From: Salvator merianae
Lineage: Eukaryota; Chordata; Lepidosauria; Squamata; Teiidae
Assembly (NCBI GenBank): GCA_003586115.2
Contig: QVOM02000001.1
Coordinates: 12,591,610 to 12,655,609 of the forward strand
Direction of reading: 5' to 3'
DNA length: 64,000 nt
Part shown: one piece after another, positions 10,108 through 21,110 of the stretch
Position numbering within the stretch: the stretch's first letter is position 1
Layout: the number at the start of each line of letters is the position of its first letter
The notes under the pieces: generated by a model
The model's database searches: none
What the model was told of the DNA's origin: nothing
The model's input: the letters and a program-made list of their open reading frames with translations, nothing else
Program-made: the position numbers and the translations under genes

Positions 10108-13100
10108 CTGAAGGGGCAGAGAAAGATACAGAAAATGAGTAAAAACAAATGTGAATATACCCATGTGCATAAATCCCAAATCCAGTCACTGAGCAGTGCA
10201 ACGTTCAATCACAGTTTTCCCAGTTCATAAACAGAGTACAAAAAAAGGGAAGCGATAAATCCAGTGCTATCTCATTTGTAGTAGGTTTTGGGCTATTATG
10301 CCGTGTTCTATAGTTCTGAGAACCTAAGATTTTGGACATAGCTATGACGTCCATCTTCAGAGAATCTGACTTCTGGAAGAGTCAAAACAACTGATGGTGT
10401 GCTGGACCTAGTCACCCTTCCTGTAGATGTCTCTTGGATGTTAACTTTATGGCAGCTAATCTTAGGCAATAAGATGTTGGTCTTAGTAGGAGCAGGTGTT
10501 GATAGTGGTTTCCTGGTTCTTCCTTGACCACTATTCATTTGCATAATTTCTGGTGATGGGGCATTGTCTGTATCCTTCACAGCTCCTGGTTTGTTTGGTT
10601 TGTGTGTTCCTTTTGTTGATTGTTTGTATTTGTAGAGGGGTTTCCACCAATGGCTGAGAGACAGTCCTTGTTCTCTGTTAAAATTATGAGGGTGTTGTTT
10701 TACTTCGGTGGCCTCCCTGGTAGCTAATTCATGGAATCCTTTGGCTATAGTTTCTGTTTTTTCAAAGAGGATTTTATGATTTTCGGACCATGTGTGTTCT
10801 GCCATGCATGTCCTACTAAGACCAACATCTCATTACCTAAGATTAGCTGCCAAAAAGTTAAAATCCAAGAGATATCTACAAGAAGGGTGACGAAATCCAG
10901 CACACCATCAGTTGTTTTGATTCTTCCAGAAGTCAGATCCTCTGAAGATGGACGTCATAGCTATGTCCGAAAGCTTAGGTTCTCAGAAGAACTATAGAAA
11001 ACGGCACAATAGCCCAAAAACTACTATAAATGAGATTGAAACTGGCCGTGAAAGCCTACACTCTACCAAATCCAGTGTTACCTTGCAAGGCAAGTGTACA
11101 AATTCTGGACTCTGAGACCCTAGTGCAACAGAATAAGATGGTGTAGATGGTTGATCTCAGACTATGGAGACTGGTCTGTGGCTTCCATTTTTCATTTACT
11201 AGCTCTACTTCTGAGAAAAAATAAATGAAAACTTTTCGTAATAAAAAATTCCCGTTTGAATTTAGTTGATACACACTAGTCTCGGGTTTACCAGGAAAGG
11301 AATATTTGGAATCCAGACTGGGAACCTAATCTACCATTCACCCATAAATGGGACATGGACAATGCTCCACAACACTCAGGACCTCACAGCTTGAATGTCC
11401 TTCCCCTTTCTCCTTCATGTTTGGTTCAAATTCAGGGTTGGTTCACGTGTGCTGAATCCACACTGTCCAGTGGGGTGCCTTTTCATGCAGGTTTGCATAG
11501 GACCTCAGCATTATAATGTCCCACCTACCATCAGCTTTACCTGTTCTCACCTCTTAATACCACATCATTGTAGCTGCCTGGCCTTCTGCTCCATCTGTCT
11601 CTACTGCACCAGCCAGTACTGCAGCCATTTCTGCCCTGCAAAGCATCCAAAATGGAGAGCTTACCTCAGCTCCTCTCCTCCCTCCAGCAGGTGTCTGTAG
11701 GTAGCGATCTCAGCCTCCAGTTTGTCTTTGATATTCAGAAGAGCCTGATATTCCTCTGCCTGGCGCTGGACTTCGCTCCGCACTTGTCCCAATTCAGCCT
11801 CGATCCGCAGAAGCAGCCCATTTAGGTGCTCCATCTGTATAGCATAGCGGGTCTCCACGTCATGTAGGTTGTCCTCCAGACTGGCTTTCTGCAGAGGAGT
11901 AATAAAAGAGGAGTCAGGCCTATCATTTTCTAATACGACTTTCATATTGTTCTGGATGACATTTACGTATTGCCTATAATGCCTTCTCTTGTTTTCAGCC
12001 TCCTTTCTGGGAATAGTGGGTTCTTCTGATTGACTATCCTTCATTTGGGCATAATCAGCTATCTTCTGAAATAGCTCTAGGCCATTCTATTGAGCCTTAA
12101 TTGCAGTGTTTCACTCTTCATTGGTAGTTCATCTACTGCACCCATTCCTTTTGGAACACTACAATCTGCATTATACCAGACTAGATTATTGGTTCCTCTG
12201 ACTGAGTATTACTGACCAACTGTGGTTCTCCAGGGTCTTAGGCAAAGACCTTTCCCATCACTTGTTACTTGATACTTCTAAACTGGAGAGACCATTTATG
12301 TAGAAAGTACATGCCTTAACATTGACAGCACACCTCTTAAAGACAGTGTAAGACCTTGAGTCAATGGAAATCATCTCAATAACTCAATCAATATTGTCTC
12401 CAAGAAACCAATGGAGGGATGGTCTTGAACTAAGGATGACCAAAGGTGGTCTTCCCACTCTTATAATTTCTTGCCTTTGGCTGGAAGTGTAACTCAACAG
12501 TACCCGGAGAGCCAAGGTTGGTTAGTCCTGGTTGCACCTCATTATTTCCTTCAGCCCGTCCAGGGAGATTTCATTTTCTATGTGTCATAACTGATGGAAT
12601 GTCTTGAAAAGACTGTTAATTCTGAACGCCTGTGCTCCATGCCTAGGATGTCTGGAATAATCATTGGTTTTAAAAAGTAGTGCAGGGCACCCCTCACTAC
12701 AATATATATACTCTGATAGAACAGCACAATCAACAAGCAAGTTCCCTTACTGTTATGCATTAGAGATGCAGGGAGTAGCATTTACTTAAACCAAGACTAG
12801 CCTGTAGGTGTGAAACATACCAAATTGCGCAAGGACTCCAGGTCAATTTCCAGCTTCTGGACAGTGCGACGTAATTCAGTCACAGTGCCACGAGCCACTT
12901 CAATCTCTTTAGTATTCTGGTTGATGATGAGGGTGCTCTCTGTGATCTATGAGAAAGAACACCATGGTCAGACAATTTGCCCCAGCATGAGATTCCCCTT
13001 AGATGTATGCTCCTTCTCCCGGCAGCTAAAGAAAGCCATTGAGGTATCATGGCTGAATGCATACTTCTCAGAAAATAAGTACCAAGAGGTCTCTTGCTTA

Positions 13101-16100
13101 CCTGCTGACTCCAGTACTTGTCCAATTCCTCAAGGTTCTTCTGAGCCAAGGCATCATACTGTGCCCGAATGTCAGCCATTTCCTTGGCCAGATCCTGTGA
13201 CTTGGGAGCATCTACTTCAACTGTTAGTCCAGATTTGGAAATCTGAGCCTGCAAGCTGCTGACCTCCTAGTGAAGAGAAGGGTGGGGTTGGAAAGGAGGA
13301 CACAAAGTGAACAAAAACTAATGGTGAAGAAGTGTTTCAAGCAGAAATGAAGGACAAGGTGGCATCCTGTCTCCCTTCCACATGCATAAGATAACCGGAT
13401 CGTCAGCTGAACTCCAGGTGGACAGAAGCCTCCATGGCTCTGAGGACAGAAGTTAAGTTTTGGAAACACAGGACAGGCCAAGGTAAGCTTTTCACCATCC
13501 AGCCCATATCCTTCTATCTGAACCCCAGGGCGGCTGCTTTACACTAATGACAGCCCGGCCCTGACCTTTGCCTTAGCCACTACATCAGGAACTTACATCT
13601 TGGTGGTTCTTTTTCATAAAGATCAGTTCTTCCTTGAGGTTCTCAATATCACCCTCCAGCTGCAAACGGCTCATGTTGGTATCATCAATGACTCTGCGGA
13701 GGCCATTGATATCACTTTCCACTGACTGACGAATAGCCAGTTCCGCTTCAAACCTAGAAGACGCAAAAACAGTATGATGCTTTCCTGTTCATGGATTTTT
13801 GAAGTCAATGTGCTCCCCCTGTTGGGAAGGATGTAGAACTATGACTGCCATCTGCCATTCTACAAGCTACATGTGGACATTCATGTTTTTATATAAAAAG
13901 AGATAAAGCATCTCTCACTTCAAGAGCATGGTCCAACTAAGGCTGTAAAAACTGCTTAACTACAAGCGCACCAACCCTAGTTGTGCAGAAGAGGAAATTG
14001 CAGCAGGTTTTACCAGCATTATAAGTTGTATCTGTTGAAATAGCCTTTTCTGTATTAAAGATACAGAAACCCTTCCTGGATTTCAAATGGCAACCCTATC
14101 TGAGGTGAAGTTTGTCAACATGGAACTCTTCATAGCTGTGGCAGCTCAAACTGATGGGATTTATGATTCTAAAACATCTGAAGGACACTAAATTGACAGA
14201 TATTGCTCAGACCATGGATCCTGGACAGCACCAACCAGGAGAAATGAGGAGGCAAAATGCTTACTTTACGCGGAAGTCATCAGCAGCCAAACGGGCATTA
14301 TCGATCTGTAGGACAATGCGAGCGTTCTCCACTGTTTGGTCAAAGATCTGCGGAAACAGGAAGAAGCACAAGATATATTAATAAATGCAGTGTGCAAAAA
14401 AAAGTATAGCAGTCCACTATACTTATTTCTAGAGGAAAAAAACTGCCATTAAAGCTAGAAGGATATGCCTGACCTCTTTGTTCCCTCCACCTCATGCTTG
14501 TTTGCTGGTAGTTCTACTAAGACAAAGTTATAAACAGGGCCATCAATGTGACAAATGTAGACTAAGGAATATCCATGCTTTATTCTGGAATATCCACATA
14601 TAGCAGAATAAGTAAGCAATGTCTGGATGCAGCCTACGAATCCTACCCGATGGAATCAAATCACCTATAGTTTCACAGCTCCCTGGGGGATTTTGAATGA
14701 ACTATGGCTATTCTGGTCTGTGCAGTCTGCATCACAGGCTTGCTATAGCAATTTTACGGAGAGCAGCATAGACATCATTTGAAGCTTCTCTTGGTTAAGG
14801 AAGACTACTATTAGCATTCAGTAAATGAAGTTACCAGTAACCTGCTGCGCTTAATTTTTTTTTTATGTTGAGATGTACGTTTGTACATACAAATACTTTG
14901 GGGTAAGTAGTCAAAGTAAAACTGAAAAGAAGTAGGAATGGGTTTTGGAATTTGCTGTCTGCCTTCTGATGAAAGACGCTGCACTCAGGCTTCTAGGCAT
15001 ATCTGCCCCAAGATATTTAGTTGCTTGAGAACAGCAGTTAGCTATCCTCCCTCCCTCTCTAATCTCCAAGAACAGAGTTTAAGGCCATCCAAGTTATTAG
15101 GGCACCTGCAGAAAAGAATTCCAAGAGACATTCCCCCTCTGGTGGAAAAAGAAAAATATCTGCCTAAGAAATTAAGTTAACTAGCAACTGGGTGACATTT
15201 CATGACATCCAAAATAAACTATAAACCAGAATAAACCTTATTCATTCTAATATTCAGTTGTGCTCCCAATAGTAATAAAATAACACCATAAAGTCAAGAA
15301 AATCAACTTCAGATTAAATATATCACATATAAGTACAGTATCTACTAAAGAGATCGGTGGCAAAGCTGGCATGAAATAGAACCTGTGGTGTTTCAGTTCT
15401 TCAGCATCTTGGACACCAGCTGTAGATATGATGGAATAAATATTGCGCCTAAATGAAGAATTTTGTCTGACTTGCTATAAAACAGTAGCTAGAACAACAG
15501 GCCCATTTTCTAAAAACAGGAGGTATCCCTTTAAGACTCTCTCATCCTTCTGTTACCTTGGGAACTGCATTGCACCTGTGATGGCTTAGGCAAACAATGA
15601 GAACTGTGTAGGTTGGCAGGAAACCAGAAGATTAGGGTAGTACTAGACAGTTTTCTAAATCAGAAGCAAAGAGAAAGTTGGGCAGTCCTTAAGATAAGGC
15701 TAGGAAAGTAATTCCTGGCATTTGCTCTGGAATGGGTGATTCAGTCCAAAAGCAAATAGCACAGGACAGGGTTTGCCAAATTCTGCATTATCCATCCTTC
15801 TTCCACCTGAAATATTATTTTGGATTGGAGCTGCCTGTTTTTATATCACCAGTGTAGTCAGTCTCACCTGCAGAATTTTGCAGTTCAGATGTCTGCTGAA
15901 AGAGCATCAGTCTATGCCATATTTATCTATTCAGTGGCCAGTTCTTAGAAGTTATCCCAATTTTGCACGGTGTGGTTTTGCTTACACATATTGAGGAAAA
16001 ACAGCTTCCTTTGTATAACACAGTACTTTACAGTGCAAATCTCTTATGTGAAACTTTGTTGGGTACTGAAATCTATCAGTTGGGGAACAACTGACTGCTT

Positions 16101-19100
16101 ATTCCCCTATTGCAGTGTATCATATAGGAAGGGCAACTAAACGCTCTTTAGATGTATTATTGAACTCTAATGTTAACATGCTGCAACCCTCAGGGTGTGG
16201 CTGAACTGCAATCTCCATCCCCATCTGTAGGGATTTATAGGACTTATAGGAGTGGCTGTAGCTCAGTGGTAGAGCAAACTGCCCGGAAAGCAGACGGTTG
16301 CTGGTTCAGTCCCCAGCCTCTCCCCGGAAGTAGGCAATGACAAATTATAGGCAGTACACAAATCACTTCTGAATCTCTGCCAAGAGAACAGCATGGAGGT
16401 GCCCATGGGTCATGACTCAGTGGTACCCAACAACAGCACAGGAGTTGGAATCCAACATCCACTATGGAACAAGAGATTCATATCCTTGTGTTAAAGACGC
16501 AAGAGAAAAGAAGTCATGAGAAAATCTTTGACAGTCCTTCTTCTATATGACAGGAATGCTTTAGTCTACTGTGTACACACAGTAAGCACTCTACATCAAG
16601 CAAGGACCACTCCCTGAGTTTCAGAGCATGGAAACAGGGCTGCCCAAGCTCTTGGCCCACTAGATATTCCCATAACTCCTTGCCTCTGAGCAGGTAGGCT
16701 GGTGCTCACAGAAGTTCCAGTTCATCAATACCTCAAGGTCAGTAGCTTGACCAGCACTCATACAGTCTCCCTGCCTCAAACTGACAGCTGCAGTGGTTAG
16801 TTGCCCCTTTTCTAAAAAAGGATCTGCCTGTGTAAGGAGCCTTGCCAGAGGAATTAAAACAGAAGAAAATAGCTCTTTTATTCTCATGTAGGAAGTTGGT
16901 GTCCTGTAAATAGGCCTTTTGTTTTTAGCAGGAACAGAAACTGTCACAAGGATATGCTCTTTGGAGCATTGGGTGTATTCCAGGCAACCATACTTAATGT
17001 TAAGTACCAAGGGATTAAATAGACCCATCTATATATGTATAGATATAGAGGGCAGAGGAGAGAGGGAAGTTAGTGCAGAATGCAGCAGCAAAAGTTTCCA
17101 ACAAAGATCCCTAGTCAGAAATATGGCATACCAATCCTTGCTTGCTTCCACATAATCCAGCCCAGATGATATAGTTAGCACCAGAGGCATCTTTGATATT
17201 CCTCCTTACCACCACTAATTGAGGGTCAGAAAAGTAGTAACCAGGAACCTGGCCTTTTCAGTGGTGGCTCCTCCTTTGTAGAATTCTTTACTTTGCCTCT
17301 GGCCCTAAACCCTTCAAGTACCTTACTGCTTTTCCCAGGCTCAGGACAATTCCACACTGGCCAGCATACCGGACCAGCAAGCATACTAGGAACACCAGCA
17401 TGTGGAAGGGAGGGTCCTACTATGCTTGCTGGTCCAATATACCAGCCAGTGTGGAACCACCCATAGAGTGGTTTAGTTTGGAACTAATACTAGAAAAATG
17501 GAGGTTTGAGGGGAAGAGCACAATCTGAAGTTGATAGCCTTGTGTACTTGGTTCTCATGAGATCTATTTTGTTATGACATCAGTGTAAGGTTTTTATCCT
17601 ATTTTTTTACATTTTTTCTGTTTTTGTCTTTTTTCCCTGTTTGTTTTTTAGAAAAGAGGTGATTTATTTAAATAATGCTTCAGAAGATGCACAAAAGCTT
17701 TAAGCACTATTGATTCCCACAAACACAGATAATAACTGTTAAAAGAAAGAAAGAAAGAAAACCCAAGCTTCTTTTTTAAAGAAAAAACTGTAGGGTCAGT
17801 GTTCCCAACTCCTAACTAGTTGTCCCAGAAAGCATCTATTGTTCTTTCTCACCTGCTGCAACTGTTGCCACACCCTCTCACTCAGCTACATTGCCTTTTG
17901 TCCTATACACCTGTCCTTTTTAACTGCTAAAGCCATTTCTACTTATCTTTTTTGCATGCGTTTTATTTGCTTTGCTAATTTATTATACGTGAGTCATAAG
18001 AGCAAACATCTTTTAATGTATCCCCTCCTTTCCTTCTCAGTAAGTTTGGTTCTTTTGAACTGTATGATGGGGTGGGATTATGCTATCAGGATTGTTTGCG
18101 CCTTCCACAGTTGCCCAGCAGACTGAAAAAGCAAAAGCTGGAAACTTAATCACCACCTGCTGAAATTTCATGTGAGGAGCAGAAATGCTTCGCCTGTTCA
18201 TCCAGTGCAGGGCTCATGTAGCTTTAATAGAACTTTAGCAGCTGTGGCTTATATGAACAAAAGCAACTACTTGTGCACATCACTTAAAGGTGTGGGAGCC
18301 CTTATGCTCCCGGATCGGCCCATTGTGTGTTTAAAGGCACAAAAAAGTCGGTCTTAAAAAAAAAAAAGGCTTCTCCTTTCTGTCTAGCAGTGCCTCGTGC
18401 ACTGGAGAGGGCTCATCTGAGCACAGCTTAAGCCAAGGATTATCATATCTCAGCCCGCTCAACCTTGTGTCAGTGTGAATAAAAGAAAAATGAATATGCT
18501 ACTCCAAGGGTGTAGCAGGACAGGGCTCCTGCACCTTTAATAACTGTAGAGAAAATGTTTTTTGGTTGTTGTTTTTTGCAGGTGACACGTGTGAAACAAT
18601 GCACCTGTTAAAATATATATATAGTACAACTAGGTTCACTCCATTTATTTTCAGCTGACCAATACTTAAAGAGGCCATTCTCACAGTGGCTGGAACATAA
18701 AATTATAATTGACCACTCCTTCACCTAATAATTTCCTTTGTATTATTAAGCAAGAACAATATTACCTCGTAGTGACTAAGGACTTAATGCTCTTAAAACA
18801 ATTCGCCATATTTGCACAATTCACCTAGAGTGCCTTTCCTTCACTCCGAAGCAACTCTACCTCCCTGACCTGCCAAACATGATGGGGTTTGCCTTTTGTG
18901 CATGTACAACTGTCTAATAAATTTGTACAGGTGAAGTTCCCCTCCTATCCCTATCCCTGCTCAACTAAATATTTTGGCTGCCAAATTTCTGTGTTCTATG
19001 CAATTAAAAAGATCTCACTCAGAGGAAGAAAAGTTGATCTTAATCTCAAGCATTTGAGCTATGGAGTTGCATTTTACAGATACGTTAAAAATGTGTTTTA

Positions 19101-20970
19101 ACATATTTTCCCAAGTTATACACAAGTCCTTTCCTTCAAAAAATAAAATACTAAGCTTCCTATTATTACTGTTTGTTATGCTCATGTTTTTTGGGGGGAA
19201 AAATCGCCTCAGCCTTAGAAGCAATCTTGTTAATGATTCACTAGTGTTATGTGACATTGATTGGGCCTGAGACCATTCCTAGCCAAAAATCCATTTAAGC
19301 AGAGTAACAAGAAAAGATTAGTGCTAGGGACATGTAGAAGGCCTCAGAATTACTTTCCTCTTGAATTCATAAACTGCTGGTTTAGGGTTATTTTGTATTT
19401 GCTTGCTACAATTCAGTTCTCTGAACCTTGTTGCTGTCTCTAAAAGGCTACATCCACAAGAATGTCAACTGCTGGGGAAGAGATAGAGAGTGGGTGAAGT
19501 GGAAACATCCTGAGAAGCTTAACAAAGATATTCTTCTGTGTGGGATGCTTTAACTTCTAAGACTGAAAAACATTCATTTTTAGGCCTTGAGTCCAGAAAG
19601 CCTAAGCAAGGATTTGTAGAAACAGCCAGGGGCGAGCTTTTGAATTGTGTAATCACGTTCTGTTTGAGTAAAATGACAGTTCTGAGCAGATATCCTCGTT
19701 AATTTCTCATCTCTGTCATTAATCTTTGTACTAGTTTTAAATTTATTCTTGCAGTTTGGGTTGTTAACGTTTCAACCAATCTCTGTAGTAGGTTAACAGT
19801 GAGATGGTCTGCAAGGAATGTGGTTTATATGCAATCTGTGGAATGTGTCCTATCAAGCCATTGTTAAAAGCATAGCTACAGGGTCTATTTGAGTACTTGG
19901 CAGCCTTTTAGAAAATGGATAAAACAGGTGAGCCATCCCCTTCTAGTGAGAAGTGGGCAAAGAGTGGGACACTTTGGTTTAAGATCAAATTAGAGAAGAT
20001 GACTTCTGACCATGGCTATAACACAAAATTACTTAACAATCTTCTTAACAGCACTTAAAGCTGTTTTTGTATATGCAATGGGGGAGATTTCTTGATCATT
20101 CTGTATACAATGCTAATTTTCAGAAACTCACTACAGAGTAGTCTAGTGGCTATTTAAACCCCAAACCTCAGTTAGGTTTAATGCTACAGCTTTTTTTTTT
20201 ACCGTATCACAACTCTGGGACCTATAAACATTTAAGAAGAGTGCCTCTGAGCATATACAAACTGCTTCTTTGCTGCTGATTATGAAAAGCTTCCTTAACA
20301 GCTTCCTTTGTTGAGCTTTGATTATTGCATCCTGTTGATTAAAGGCAAAATAAAAACAATTTTATATACATACAAGGAGGATGTATAGATCTGGGATAAA
20401 GAAGTGAGTTTCTATGCAGAGCTGTGGCTTATACGTATACCTAACATGCCAGTGTTTCCAGTTTTAGAAAGTTAAATTTACATCCATTTTAAATTAATCT
20501 GGAATTAGGGTGGGCTCACAGACGGGCGTACAAAATGCCAGAGAAGAGCCAGCCAAGGGGTTTCTCACCTGATTCTTCAGGTCCTCGATGATGTCAAAGT
20601 AATGGCTCCAGTCCCGGGTGCTGGGCCCTTTCTTGTCCAAATATTCTCTGATCTGAATCTCCAGTTTCTGGTTGTCGGCCTCCAGGCTGCGCACCTTCTC
20701 CAGGTAGCTGGCCAGGCGGTCATTGAGGTCTTGCATGGTCTCCTTCTCGTTCGCGACCACCCCGGAGCCAGAGAGAGAGAAACTGCTACTGACCCCGCCA
20801 TAGCCGCCGCCACCACCTCCCAGGTAACTCGAGCTGAGGTTGGAAACCCTGGAGACGGAAATCCTCGAGCCAGAGCCCCCTGCCCCAGCGTAGACACTGG
20901 CAGCGCTGGCCGTAGGAACTAACCTCGGCCTGTAAGAGGAGGAGTAAACGGAGGACCTGGAGTAGCTCAT
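9990..20970 (-). CDS. KRT18: keratin 18, type I intermediate filament protein (7 coding exons)
   Basis: Join, in transcript order: 20970-20569, 14347-14265, 13753-13597, 13266-13102, 12946-12821, 11888-11665, 10107-9990. Every junction is GT-AG and the frame stays open for 424 residues (human K18 has 430). It is a cytoplasmic filament protein of simple epithelia that pairs with type II keratin 8. The parts are a Ser/Gly-rich head (1 to about 73), coil 1A with [16 protein letters not shown] (82-97), a rod through linkers and coil 2, the helix-termination motif [18 protein letters not shown] (368-385), and a short tail with [11 protein letters not shown]. The arginine matching the human R90 hotspot is R85. 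The rod caspase site VEVD/A is kept at 230-234, but the tail site DALD of mammals is DALL (389-392). The short tail and the [17 protein letters not shown] head block separate it from other type I keratins. Confidence 0.98.
10266..11037 (-). mobile_element. Penelope-like retroelement 3' fragment with inverted terminal copy
   Basis: It lies in KRT18 intron 6. On the minus strand, 10805 down to about 10600 encodes [35 protein letters not shown] and SLSHWWKPL, a C-terminal end like that of Penelope-like proteins beside their GIY-YIG endonuclease. The frame stays open to a stop at 10308. The terminal ~224 bp (10268-10491) recurs in inverted orientation at 10811-11034, matching the inverted or partial pseudo-LTR copies known for these elements. 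Each arm holds CTCTGAAGATGGAC, a loop and GTCC(G/A)AAA, resembling a hammerhead ribozyme core. The element is 5' truncated and lacks reverse transcriptase. Confidence 0.85.
11038..11664. other. rest of KRT18 intron 6
   Basis: Intronic sequence between the Penelope-like element and exon 6. No repeat or exon recognised. Confidence 0.5.
11665..11888 (-). CDS. KRT18: KRT18 coding exon 6 (coil 2 end, helix termination motif)
   Basis: The exon encodes residues 312-385 plus two bases of codon 386. It carries the coil 2 segment [20 protein letters not shown] and the helix-termination motif [15 protein letters not shown]. The acceptor is CCTCTGCAG and the donor GAG before GTAAGC. An upstream methionine frame reading into this exon comes from intron 5. 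Confidence 0.97.
11889..12820. other. KRT18 intron 5
   Basis: A 932-base intron with GTATGT donor and CTGCAG acceptor on the minus strand. No repeat family or regulatory motif recognised. Confidence 0.6.
12821..12946 (-). CDS. KRT18: KRT18 coding exon 5 (coil 2)
   Basis: The 126-base exon encodes residues 270-311: [20 protein letters not shown] and [20 protein letters not shown] plus NL. The middle ([14 protein letters not shown]) differs clearly from the human protein, while [13 protein letters not shown] is conserved. The acceptor is CTCATAG and the donor is TTG before GTATGT. Confidence 0.97.
13102..13266 (-). CDS. KRT18: KRT18 coding exon 4 (linker L12, coil 2)
   Basis: The exon encodes 55 codons (215-269): [14 protein letters not shown], then [20 protein letters not shown] and [20 protein letters not shown] plus Q. 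It contains the conserved VEVD/A caspase-6-type site of the linker region. The donor is CAG before GTAAGC, so the longer open frame that continues past it is intronic. Confidence 0.97.
13267..13596. other. KRT18 intron 3
   Basis: A 330-base intron with GTAAGT donor and TTCACTAG acceptor on the minus strand. No other feature seen. Confidence 0.7.
13597..13753 (-). CDS. KRT18: KRT18 coding exon 3 (coil 1B)
   Basis: The 157-base exon completes the split lysine and encodes residues 163-214. These include [39 protein letters not shown] and [13 protein letters not shown]. The acceptor is CTTCTAG and the donor GAT before GTAAGT. The 157-base length matches type I keratin exon 3. Confidence 0.97.
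13754..14264. other. KRT18 intron 2
   Basis: A 511-base intron with GTAAGC donor and TCTTCTAG acceptor on the minus strand. No repeat recognised. Confidence 0.65.
14265..14347 (-). CDS. KRT18: KRT18 coding exon 2 (coil 1B)
   Basis: The 83-base exon encodes [20 protein letters not shown] and AADDFRV and ends two bases into a lysine codon (AA, before GTAAGC). The 83-base length and phase are those typical of type I keratin exon 2. The acceptor is TTTCCGCAG. It is too short and too interrupted to appear as an open frame from a methionine. Confidence 0.97.
16250..16450 (+). mobile_element. tRNA-derived SINE, well-preserved head
   Basis: GGCTGTAGCTCAGTGGTAGA is a near-perfect tRNA A-box region, and GGTTCAGTCCCC is the B box about 45 bases on. 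The body matches the copy at 838-1045 (AGGCAATGACAA, TCTGCCAAGAGAAC, GTCATGACTCAGTGGTACCC). It sits in KRT18 intron 1, antisense to the gene. The body includes TGACTCA, the AP-1 consensus, at about 16413-16419. Confidence 0.85.
17063..17345 (+). mobile_element. L2-type LINE 3' fragment
   Basis: The plus strand holds a degenerate frame with an NAAA-like start (CAGAATGCAGCAGCAAAAG) and the block CTGGCCTTTTCAGTGGTGGC, TCCTTTGTAGAATTC. These correspond to the L2 ending pattern GRAFSVVAP..WNSLP, which also occurs on the minus strand at 22920-23110. It is a relic with several stops. Confidence 0.6.
17350..17456. mobile_element. palindromic MITE of about 107 bp
   Basis: The left arm, starting TTCCACACTGGCCAGCATAC, and the right arm, ending ACCAGCCAGTGTGGAA, are inverted repeats. 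The symmetry continues inward: GGACCAGCAAGCATACTAGG against CCTACTATGCTTGCTGGTCC. The termini resemble the TTCTGCACTGG ends of other palindromic elements in this window, such as 46719. Confidence 0.75.
17742..17761. repeat. (GAAA)n microsatellite
   Basis: Four to five GAAA units in intron 1 of KRT18. Short and imperfect at its edges. Confidence 0.8.
17990..17996. promoter_or_regulatory. AP-1 consensus in KRT18 intron 1
   Basis: The sequence is TGAGTCA, a perfect AP-1 site, with an Ets-like AAGGAAA on the minus strand near 18029-18036. In mammals the KRT18 first-intron enhancer uses AP-1 and Ets sites. A 7-base match by itself is expected by chance every few kilobases, so this is only a candidate. 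Confidence 0.3.
20569..20970 (-). CDS. KRT18: KRT18 coding exon 1 (head, coil 1A, linker L1)
   Basis: It encodes residues 1-134. The start codon sits in a good context (GGCACCATGAGC). The head contains a run of serines, [18 protein letters not shown] and a glycine-rich stretch (51-59), then coil 1A and the start of 1B ([15 protein letters not shown]). The exon ends on a whole codon, CAG, before GTGAGA. The open frame runs on into the intron to 20494, so the splice donor, not a stop, defines the end. Confidence 0.97.
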
Positions 20971-21068
20971 GGTGCCCTGCAGACTATCAAGACAACAAGA
21001 GAGCCCAAACTTATCTACGGCTGCAAGGTGTGATATGTGTGTGATACTGCTGCTTCCCTCTCGGTGGA

Positions 21069-21075
21069 ATTTATA
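21069..21075 (-). promoter_or_regulatory. KRT18: KRT18 TATA box
   Basis: The minus strand reads GGCTATAAATTCC, 99-105 bases before the ATG. This places the likely transcription start near 21040-21047 and gives a 5' UTR of about 70-75 bases with no upstream ATG. A GC-rich GGGAGGGGCC box (21101-21110) lies about 30 bases further upstream and could bind Sp1-type factors. Confidence 0.8.
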
Positions 21076-21110
21076 GCCAGGAGCAGGGCAGGACCAAGAG
21101 GGGAGGGGCC

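Larger units (their letters stand above)
14348..20568. other. KRT18 intron 1
   Basis: A 6221-base intron, by far the largest of the gene. It holds a SINE (16250-16450), an L2 relic (17063-17345) and a palindromic MITE (17350-17456), listed separately. The rest, notably 17460-20560, is AT-rich and mostly free of repeats I can name. In mammals the first intron of KRT18 carries an AP-1/Ets enhancer. One AP-1 consensus is visible here at 17990-17996, but function cannot be read from sequence alone. Confidence 0.7.

Noticed and set aside
20577..20922. Two 106-codon frames overlapping KRT18 exon 1
   Set aside because: Out-of-frame and antisense shadows of the GC-rich keratin head exon.
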